Shown: positions 8,797 to 15,231 of the stretch, piece after piece
How positions within the stretch are numbered: the first letter of the stretch is position 1
Layout of the letters: each line of letters begins with the position of its first letter
Assembly: GCA_017993835.1 (NCBI GenBank)
Contig: JAGOLX010000062.1
Location: 1-33,097, forward strand
Reading direction: 5' to 3'
Length of the DNA: 33,097 bases
DNA from: Phycisphaerae bacterium
Lineage (GTDB): Bacteria; Planctomycetota; Phycisphaerae; Sedimentisphaerales; Anaerobacaceae
Notes under the pieces: model-generated
What the model was told of the DNA's origin: nothing
What the model saw: only the letters and a program-made list of their open reading frames with translations
The model's database searches: none
Made by a program: the position numbers and the translations under genes

Positions 8797-9918
8797 ATGA
8801 AGACGCACATCACATGCATGACCGTCGTGATACCAATGATGGTGGTTTCGATCTGGCCGGTCGGCTCGGCGCCGGGCGAAGAGCGGATGGACCTGCCCGT
8901 CATCAAACAGGACATCAAGACGGGCTTCAGCAACGGCGGGTGGGAGGCCGACCGCTACAGAGACATGGAGACACTCGGCGCGCACAAGAGCATCGTCATA
9001 GCGGATTTGAAAGGCCCGGGCGTGATCCGGCACATTCACACCACGCGGCACTACAAGCGCCCCATTTCTACTCGCGGCGTCGTGCTGCGGATCTACTTTG
9101 ATGACGCCGAGCAGCCGGCGGTGCAATGCCCGCTGGGGGACTTCTTCGGCGACGGCTGCAACGGCAGGAGCATGAACTTCAGCACACCTCTGATCGAATG
9201 CGCCCCAGGCAGCTACAACGTCTACATCCCCATGCCCTTCAAGACCGCCGCGAAGGTGGTGCTGTGCAACGAGACGGACATCAAGCTGGACAACTACAGC
9301 TACGTGGAATGGGAGCCTCTGTCGCAGTGGAATCCCGATCTGGGCTACTTCCACGCGACGTACGAGCGACGGGCCTTTCAACTGGCGAACGATACGGATG
9401 TGACGTTCTTCCATGTCGAGGGGGCTGGTCACCTCCTCGGTCGCCAGTTCACCGTGGCCACCGATGAACCCCTTTTCAAGAACTTCCATTTCGTGATGGA
9501 GGGCAACAACGAGGTGGACATCGACGGACAGGAGCGAAGGCTCGACTACCTGGGCTCGGAGGACTCGTTCACATTCAGTTGGGGGTTCCAGAACACGTTC
9601 GCCGGCCTCCGGGCGGGCATGCCGCTGGTCACAACGGGCGATGTGAACCTGCTGTCCATCTACCGTTTCCACGACCACATGCCCATTCGATTCGCCAGGG
9701 AACTGACGTGGTCGATCAACTGGACGCATGAGTTCTGGAAGAACCCCGAATGGCTGGAACCCATTCGACAGCGCAAGCAGGAAGGCGGCTGTTGGGTGGA
9801 CTACGCGACGGTCTTCTACTGGTACCAGGACAGCCCTGCCGGGTTCGAACATCAGTCGATCGAACCGCTCGACCAGCGCACCAGGGATCTGCTCAAGTCC
9901 TCCAGGAAGACCGACTAG
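8797..9918 (+). CDS. GH172 (DUF2961) exported glycosidase
   Basis: This 373-residue protein begins at ATG 8797, preceded by GAGAGG. An in-frame GTG two codons earlier is less likely. A signal peptide runs to about residue 27. The body has the DUF2961 layout: FSNGGWEADRYRD, KGPGVIRHIHTT, LGDFFGDG, and LGSEDSFTFSWGF, the equivalent of the family's GTGTEDYF segment. GH172 enzymes act on furanosides such as alpha-fructofuranosides and D-arabinofuranosides. Which furanoside is used here cannot be read from sequence, and I could not assign both catalytic glutamates with confidence. It is the last gene of the plus-strand group, and its TAG stop overlaps the stop of the convergent M81 gene. Confidence 0.85.
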   Translation: MKTHITCMTVVIPMMVVSIWPVGSAPGEERMDLPVIKQDIKTGFSNGGWEADRYRDMETLGAHKSIVIADLKGPGVIRHIHTTRHYKRPISTRGVVLRIYFDDAEQPAVQCPLGDFFGDGCNGRSMNFSTPLIECAPGSYNVYIPMPFKTAAKVVLCNETDIKLDNYSYVEWEPLSQWNPDLGYFHATYERRAFQLANDTDVTFFHVEGAGHLLGRQFTVATDEPLFKNFHFVMEGNNEVDIDGQERRLDYLGSEDSFTFSWGFQNTFAGLRAGMPLVTTGDVNLLSIYRFHDHMPIRFARELTWSINWTHEFWKNPEWLEPIRQRKQEGGCWVDYATVFYWYQDSPAGFEHQSIEPLDQRTRDLLKSSRKTD

Positions 9919-11423
9919 AGGTCAGACGATGGGGCACGCTCGGGGTCGAACGTGACATCGGGGTCCAGGGGAAACAGCGGCCTGCGACGACGGGTGTACG
10001 TCAGCCTCTCGATTCGCATGTCCCCCGCGCCGGGCGTCAGGAGCATAATGTATCGAGGGGCGATCTTGGTCAGTGCCGCGTAGAGATAGCCTTCCTTCAC
10101 GACGACGATCTTGCGGGCGAGCGGATCGATGCCGCAGGGCGGGAATTGATCTGGGTGGGTGAACGCCGTGGGGCCGCTCGCCAGAACCGCCTCGACGCTG
10201 CCGATCCGCACAACCGCCATACGCGAGTCCTCGATGAGGCGCACGACCTGGGCCTCGGCCTTCAGCGGAGGTCCGAACCGCGTCTCGACCGTGCAGCCGA
10301 TGGAGAGAGACACAAGTTTCCCCACGCCGGCTTCGAAGCAGCGAGTCACTGCCGCTGCGTCGTTGATGCCCGCAACAACGACGCTCTTAACGTTTCTCCC
10401 GACCAGATGGCGGAGCACGAGGGGCAGATCGCCCGGCGCACTGGCAGTCACATTGTCGCCGCTGTCGGTCAGGAAGACCGTCGATTCCCTGGCGGCCAGC
10501 GCCTTCGTGACACCCTCCTCCAATTCCGCGGTCTCACAGCCATAACCGAACTGCCGGCGGGCGTCCCAAATCTTGCGGGCCAGACAGACCGCGGCGGCCC
10601 GAGCGGCTTGCCGCGAGCCGTCGGCGGTGATCATCACGGACATTCCCGTATCGGGGGAATCCGTCCAGGCGCAGCCGACGAAGAGCGTGGCCGCCAGGAT
10701 CTTCTCCCGGTAGCCGGGGACGCCCTCTCGCTCAATCCGCCGGGCTTCTTCGACGAGGGACTTGAAGGGTTCGGAGGTCGTCATCGCCTTCTCGCCCTGC
10801 AGGATCATCGGGATCGGCAAGACGTGGCTGACCGGGTCCACCTTTCCCGCGAGTGTATCCAGCAGAATGCGCCCCGCCTGCTCGGCGGTCTGGGCGCTAT
10901 CCGTATGGGGAGCCGTCTTGAGCCCGACGAGGATATCGCCGGACTGGGCCAGGCGGGCGGGGATATTGCCGTGCAGATCGAACGTGCAGGCGATGGGGAC
11001 CTTGGGACCGACGAGGGAGCGAACCTCGCCGACGAGGACCGTCTCGGCCGGACCAATCCCTTCGGCGAACATCGCGCCGTGCAATCGCAGAAGGACCGCA
11101 TCGACCGGCATCGCGGCCCGCAACGAGTCGAGGACGCGGTCCATCGCCTCGCGACAACAGGTCTGCTCGATGATCCCGCCGCCGTTGGGGCGTGCGTGGG
11201 CGCCGGGAATGACAGTCAGGCCGGGGTCCTCCCAGATCACAGGAGGCGTGCGGCTGACCCCGGCAAACCAGAACGACGTGGTCTTCACGGGGTGGAACGT
11301 ATTGGTCTCGTGCGAGAAACCGCCGACGAACACGCGCTGTTTGTCACTCGCGAGCAGCGCCCCGGAACCTGCGACCAGACCGACCGCCAATGTACGCTGG
11401 AGGAACTCTCTGCGATTGCTCAC
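9915..11423 (-). CDS. Tat-exported M81 family (MlrC-like) metallopeptidase
   Basis: This 502-residue protein starts at GTG 11423, preceded by GGGAG (11430-11434). Longer upstream readings lack both this site and the signal peptide. The first residues, VSNRREFLQRTLAVG, form a twin-arginine signal, so the protein is probably exported folded. Family motifs are FSHETNTF, LRLHGAM, FDLHGN, PHTDS and LTDSGDN. Asp149, His151 and His173 have the same spacing as the zinc ligands of Sphingomonas MlrC (D167, H169, H191). MlrC hydrolyses linearised microcystin to small products, but most M81 homologues have unknown substrates, so a peptidase or amidohydrolase role is all that can be said. The gene ends head-on with the GH172 gene, sharing CTAG at 9915-9918. 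Confidence 0.9.
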   Translation of the reverse strand: MSNRREFLQRTLAVGLVAGSGALLASDKQRVFVGGFSHETNTFHPVKTTSFWFAGVSRTPPVIWEDPGLTVIPGAHARPNGGGIIEQTCCREAMDRVLDSLRAAMPVDAVLLRLHGAMFAEGIGPAETVLVGEVRSLVGPKVPIACTFDLHGNIPARLAQSGDILVGLKTAPHTDSAQTAEQAGRILLDTLAGKVDPVSHVLPIPMILQGEKAMTTSEPFKSLVEEARRIEREGVPGYREKILAATLFVGCAWTDSPDTGMSVMITADGSRQAARAAAVCLARKIWDARRQFGYGCETAELEEGVTKALAARESTVFLTDSGDNVTASAPGDLPLVLRHLVGRNVKSVVVAGINDAAAVTRCFEAGVGKLVSLSIGCTVETRFGPPLKAEAQVVRLIEDSRMAVVRIGSVEAVLASGPTAFTHPDQFPPCGIDPLARKIVVVKEGYLYAALTKIAPRYIMLLTPGAGDMRIERLTYTRRRRPLFPLDPDVTFDPERAPSSDL

Positions 11424-11526
11424 GGTTGGCTCCCGCAGACAGACACAGCCAGGGACTCCGAGGAGTCGATACGGAGAGGCAACCACCCATCGTCGGCTCC
11501 GACAACGGACGGCTGCCTTCGCCCGA

Positions 11527-11646
11527 TCATGCCATCCCACCGATCGAGCCGCCCTGCTTCTTCATCTTCTTCTCCATCCGCTTTTCTTTCAGCGTCTTCT
11601 GTGCCTTCTTCTTCGTCTCTTTCTTCATGTCACGACTGTGGGCCAT
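11527..11646 (-). CDS. 39-residue lysine-rich small protein
   Basis: The ATG at 11646 is preceded by AAAGGATG, a good ribosome binding site, and by a strong promoter (11695-11723). The product starts MAHSRDMKKETKKKAQKTLK and ends GGSIGGMA. About 15 of 39 residues are lysine and another three are arginine. It looks like the short basic 'SRDxKKExKKKxxKTxKEKR' proteins annotated as hypothetical in Planctomycetota and other phyla; that family recall is from memory. A nucleic-acid- or ribosome-associated role would suit the charge, but nothing shows it. The stop is 103 nt before the M81 gene, so both may share a transcript. It is below usual ORF length cut-offs and is easily missed. Confidence 0.75.
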   Translation of the reverse strand: MAHSRDMKKETKKKAQKTLKEKRMEKKMKKQGGSIGGMA

Positions 11647-11694
11647 GCTTCATCCTTTCCGGTATACCCCATATGCAAAACACGTACTTACTCT

Positions 11695-11723
11695 ATTCTA
11701 TCGCCTGTTTCCGCACATGTCAT
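11695..11723 (-). promoter_or_regulatory. Sigma70-like promoter of the small lysine-rich gene (and possibly the M81 gene)
   Basis: On the minus strand ATGACA (11718-11723) and TAGAAT (11695-11700) are 17 nt apart, each a 5/6 match to consensus. The expected leader to the ATG at 11646 is about 40 nt. Confidence 0.58.
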
Positions 11724-11757
11724 CTGTATCTTGTCGAGCGTGGCCGGCCCGAAACAG

Positions 11758-11790
11758 TCGGGGCCTGCATCGTATCGATACAGGCCCCGA
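11758..11790 (-). terminator. Strong hairpin after the LamG/F5-8C surface protein gene
   Basis: TCGGGGCCTG (11758-11767) pairs perfectly with CAGGCCCCGA (11781-11790) over 10 bp, with a 13-nt loop that is itself partly self-complementary (TATCGATA). It lies about 70 nt after the stop at 11862. On the minus strand the stem is followed by CTGTTTCG, so the T-run is short. It would separate the surface-protein transcript from the small-protein promoter just downstream. Confidence 0.5.
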
Positions 11791-11861
11791 GTCAGGTACT
11801 CCGATAGAAGCCGCCGCGTGAGCCTCCACAATCTGCGGCCCACTCCGGCGACACCGCTGGA

Positions 11862-14800
11862 TCAGCGGTCGCCCGCAAGATAGCGGATCTGCGCCTCCGA
11901 CAAAGCCCGGCTGTAAATGCGGAAATCGGCGAGCGAGCCGGTGAAGAGGGCGTCGGCCTCGAACTGGGAATCGCCCAGGTAGTTCTGCGTCGTGACGCCG
12001 AGGTCCTTCGGCAGCACCATCGTGGCGCCGCTGGCCACCATCTCGCCGTCCAGGTACAACTGCATGGTCATGGCCACGCTGTCCATCACGACTGCGACAT
12101 GATGCCACCCCACCGACATTCTCGAGGGGGCCGTCAGCGTCTGCTCGCCGACGGCGTCGGTCCGGATGGCGAACCGCATCGTGCTGGAGGTCGTCATGCT
12201 GGGCGTCAGGAACATGTAATTAGTCGTGCTGGAGCCGAAGTCGAAGACCCTCTGCCAGTCGCCGCTGGCGTCGGGGAAGCTCATGTACACCGCGATCGTC
12301 ATGTCGCTCAGCGAGCTGATGACCGAGCCGATGGGCAGCGTCACGTAGCCATTGATGCCGTTGAAGATCAGGGCCTGGCCGTAACCGGATGGCGCGGCCT
12401 CGTAGCCCGCATCGCCTTCGATCGTGCCGTGATTGCCTTTGCCGGAACTGTCCTGGGCATTGCCGTCGAAGTTGTAGTTGGCGACGATGCCCGCGGCGCC
12501 CGGATCGGCCGGCGTGACCACCTCCGGCGCGGCGGCGTACAGACGGATGTCATCAACGTAGATCGTCCCGGTCCCGGCGGTCTTGCCGTCGCCGATGCCG
12601 ATCGTGAGGCTCTTGACGCTCTTGAGATTGGCGCCCGTCGCGGCCAGATCGATGTTCCACTGCTTCCACAGCGGCATCGTGGTCGCCCCGGCGCCGGCGT
12701 TGTAGACCACCTTCGTGTCGTTGATCTTCACATACAGCGTGGCCGACGTGTTCGCGGCCAGACCCTGCCAGTAGAGGACCAGCGTCTTGACGCCGTGCGC
12801 GGACCAGTTCTGGGCGGTGTCAAACGTCCGCTTGGTCTCGGAGTAGGGCGCTGTGCTGGTGTTCTCATAGGCCAGCGGCATGGACTGGTAACCGCCGTGG
12901 ACGATCGTCCGCTCGGCAAACGGCGCCTCGCCGTATCCGACAATGGAGCCATTGGAGTCGTCTTCATAACCGTCGCCCCATGTCTGGAAGATCGCCTCGC
13001 CGGCGTTCATGTCGTCACCGTAGCTCTCGAAATCATCCACGACGACGTACTCGGCCGTGGTGAACGTCCAGACCTCCCCTTCCCAACTCGCCGGGTCCTC
13101 GGCATTGTTGACTTCCACGACCTTCCAGAAGTAGCTCTGGCCCATGTCGAGCGAGATCTCGTGCTGGGTTTCCGAGGTCGTGACAACGTCCGCGGTGCCG
13201 CCGAACACCGCCTGCTCGTCCGTGCTCAGGTACACCTGGTGCGAAGCAGCTTCACGTCCAGCCCGCCAGCTCAGGGTCACCTGCGGGTCCACACCTGTAT
13301 CGCCGTCGTCGGGACTGGGCTCCCGGGCGGCAACCGGGACAGAGTAGAAGCGAACCTCGCTCAGGCTGTACTGCTTGAAGACGCCGCCCCAGTTGCTGAG
13401 GATCGTGAGCTTGACATACTTGGCCACGATGCCGCCGAGATCGACGCTCTGGGGCGACAGAGGCGCCCCGGTGCCCTGGGTCAGCTCCACGTCGCCCAGC
13501 GTCGTCCACGTGCTGCCGTCGGTGGAGTACTCGACGGTGGCGTCCTTGACGCCGAGCCCGAAGTCGATCTCCATGGCCTGATTCGAGTTCCAGACCAGCA
13601 CGTGATCCACCTTGTAGACGCCGGGGAATTCATACTGGATCCACGTGGGCGGCACCACGTTCTTCTTGCTGAGCCACATGGTCTTCGAGTCGTCCCCATG
13701 CTCATCGTAGTCGTCCAGGCCGGAGCGGTCGACCGTCTTCTCCGGACCCGAATTGGCGCTGTAGGAGCTGGAGGCGGTGGCGGTGACGCCCGTGATCGCA
13801 TAGGCGTACGGCTCCACCGTGAACATCCAGACATCGCCGGGGTACAGGGTCCCGTCGGCGCCCACCTCATCGACTCGCCAGTAATACGTCTGCCCGAACT
13901 CCAGGACGCCGATGTCATAGGAGTTGGCGTCCTGACCCGTCGCGAGGGCGACCCCCAGCGGGTCGGTCCTCGACGCGGCGGCGACCGTCTCCCTGTCGGT
14001 TGCGAAGTAGACATCGTGGGCGGCTGCACTCTCGTATGGCGTCCAGCTCAGCACGACGTCGCGGACCACATCCTCGCTCTCGTTGGCCGGCACGGCGTTG
14101 TAGGCCTTCATCATTGGCACTACCTGCGGCCCCTCAAGACGGAATTCGTCGAACGCCGCATATCCCTCGCTGGAGGTAAACGTGGCTTGGTGTACCCCGA
14201 CTTGCACAGGCAGTCCGTCAAGGTCAGACCGCTCCAGCCCGGTGAAGGCAGCGTCAGGGTAGTCGGTCCAAGTCACGCCATCGCTGCTGGTCCGAAGGTA
14301 GAATGTATTGTCGACTCTCTCGATTTGCAGGTATGTGTACCCATTCCAGCCTGTGCCATTTCCACCGACATCCTCCGATCGCGCGTCGTTATCGGCGTAT
14401 CGGACGATATTGCCGACGCTGTAGAGAGGGAAATAGTCAATGGAAATCCAGTCCTCGCCAGTGCCGGCGTCTGCATCGGAAGCGACTCTGGCCATCAATC
14501 CACAATTGTTGTAAAGGACCGCAGACGCAGACGTGCCGGCATAGTCAGTGACTTTCACCGTCGCGACAAAATCCCCTTTGACCACCTTGTAAAGGAAGGG
14601 GCCCAGGGGGCTCCACGGCTCAGACCAGTATGCGCCGGATGACTGGAGAAACAACTGACCGGACCGGTCCATTGAGGCATTGATGGCGGAGGCGGTTTCA
14701 CCAGCGGCACCGCCGATCAGGCCGTCCCAGCCCGTGCTTCCGACGCCGTCAGCAAGGTAATCGCGGGCCGTGTCAAAACTGTCGGTGAACACCCCCGCAC

Positions 14801-14864
14801 GGACCCCGCCGGCGGCGCACAGAAGCAGCGCGATGCAAACCAGGTACCCCAGTTCTCTACTCAT
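11862..14864 (-). CDS. Large secreted multidomain carbohydrate-binding protein (DUF1349-like, F5/8C, LamG)
   Basis: This is a 1000-residue protein. The start at 14864 is set by GGAGG (14871-14875) and a signal peptide (MSRELGYLVCIALLLCAAGGVRA); the longer open frame upstream is spacer. In order it has: a concanavalin-like region at about 25-240 (FTDSFDTARDY); a fibronectin-like repeat at about 250-345 (AYNAVPANESEDVVRDVVLSW); an F5/8 type C (CBM32-like) domain at about 355-505; a second fibronectin-like repeat at about 510-600 (PSPDDGDTGVDPQVTLSW); a module running from VVDDFESYGDD to DDIRLY at about 607-775 that recurs in Phycisphaerae-type secreted proteins; and a C-terminal Laminin_G_3 domain at about 792-995. 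I see no catalytic domain, dockerin or obvious cell-wall anchor. A role in binding polysaccharide or surfaces is likely. It has its own promoter and a downstream hairpin. Confidence 0.82.
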   Translation of the reverse strand: MSRELGYLVCIALLLCAAGGVRAGVFTDSFDTARDYLADGVGSTGWDGLIGGAAGETASAINASMDRSGQLFLQSSGAYWSEPWSPLGPFLYKVVKGDFVATVKVTDYAGTSASAVLYNNCGLMARVASDADAGTGEDWISIDYFPLYSVGNIVRYADNDARSEDVGGNGTGWNGYTYLQIERVDNTFYLRTSSDGVTWTDYPDAAFTGLERSDLDGLPVQVGVHQATFTSSEGYAAFDEFRLEGPQVVPMMKAYNAVPANESEDVVRDVVLSWTPYESAAAHDVYFATDRETVAAASRTDPLGVALATGQDANSYDIGVLEFGQTYYWRVDEVGADGTLYPGDVWMFTVEPYAYAITGVTATASSSYSANSGPEKTVDRSGLDDYDEHGDDSKTMWLSKKNVVPPTWIQYEFPGVYKVDHVLVWNSNQAMEIDFGLGVKDATVEYSTDGSTWTTLGDVELTQGTGAPLSPQSVDLGGIVAKYVKLTILSNWGGVFKQYSLSEVRFYSVPVAAREPSPDDGDTGVDPQVTLSWRAGREAASHQVYLSTDEQAVFGGTADVVTTSETQHEISLDMGQSYFWKVVEVNNAEDPASWEGEVWTFTTAEYVVVDDFESYGDDMNAGEAIFQTWGDGYEDDSNGSIVGYGEAPFAERTIVHGGYQSMPLAYENTSTAPYSETKRTFDTAQNWSAHGVKTLVLYWQGLAANTSATLYVKINDTKVVYNAGAGATTMPLWKQWNIDLAATGANLKSVKSLTIGIGDGKTAGTGTIYVDDIRLYAAAPEVVTPADPGAAGIVANYNFDGNAQDSSGKGNHGTIEGDAGYEAAPSGYGQALIFNGINGYVTLPIGSVISSLSDMTIAVYMSFPDASGDWQRVFDFGSSTTNYMFLTPSMTTSSTMRFAIRTDAVGEQTLTAPSRMSVGWHHVAVVMDSVAMTMQLYLDGEMVASGATMVLPKDLGVTTQNYLGDSQFEADALFTGSLADFRIYSRALSEAQIRYLAGDR

Positions 14865-14939
14865 GCTTGTCCTCCTTCCAGGAAATCGTTCACGTATGAC
14901 GCTTGGACCTTTGCGAAGAGCGTTTTGCGTAGCAAGGTT

Positions 14940-14968
14940 ATTATAGCCGTTCGGGCCTGCCAGAGCAA
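14940..14968 (-). promoter_or_regulatory. Promoter of the 1000-residue surface protein gene
   Basis: A perfect TATAAT (14940-14945, minus strand) lies 17 nt from TTGCTC (14963-14968, 3/6 match to -35). The leader to the ATG at 14864 is about 70 nt. The spacer 14865-15231 holds this promoter and the inverted REP pair at 15113-15188, and nothing else I can support. Confidence 0.55.
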
Positions 14969-15112
14969 GCGCCGCAGCTACGGAAAACGGACCCTGCGCA
15001 AGAAGAGGAGACGATTCACCGATTTGCGATGAGCATTCCCTTCCCGGTCCTGTGGACGGCGTTCGTGCAGACATCGTTGGTATCGACAGACAGGACCGTG
15101 AAGAACCTCCGC

Positions 15113-15188
15113 GTTCACAGTGACGCCGTAAGGCGTTATCATCCCTTTGAAAGCCGTGAAGACAGGCCCCTACGGGCCCACTACGAAC
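15113..15188. repeat. REP-like inverted pair (REPIN), copy 1
   Basis: Two modules face each other. Module a (plus, 15113-15143) reads GTTCACAGT, stem GACGCC, loop GTAA, stem GGCGTT, tail ATCATC. Module b (minus, 15158-15188) reads GTTCGTAGT, stem GGGCCC, loop GTAG, stem GGGCCT, tail GTCTTC. Each stem pairs over 6 bp, counting one G-T in each. The head GTAG next to a hairpin foot is the known signature of REP elements, which travel as inverted pairs with a RAYT transposase. A second copy with different stem sequence lies at 23365-23434. Confidence 0.8.
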
Positions 15189-15231
15189 CCGGCTCGACGC
15201 TTCACAAATGACCGCCTTCTGCCGCTCCGGA

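Noticed and set aside
9750-11807. 685-codon open frame on the plus strand opposite the M81 gene
   Set aside because: It overlaps the end of GH172 and the whole M81 gene, and includes the lysine-rich gene read backwards as a Phe/Ser-rich stretch.
11390-11821. 143-codon plus-strand frame with a Phe/Ser-rich hydrophobic middle resembling a membrane protein
   Set aside because: The hydrophobic stretch is the reverse complement of lysine codons (AAG/AAA read as CTT/TTT) of the small basic gene on the minus strand.
12099-14642. 847-codon open frame on the plus strand opposite the LamG/F5-8C protein
   Set aside because: It lies entirely antisense to a gene with clear domains, signal peptide and ribosome binding site. 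Its translation is rich in Arg/Val/Gly/His with no domain pattern, typical of GC-rich antisense frames.
15029-15211. 60-codon plus-strand frame in the spacer before the surface-protein gene
   Set aside because: It runs through the REP pair, has no ribosome binding site, and its sequence is explained by the repeat.
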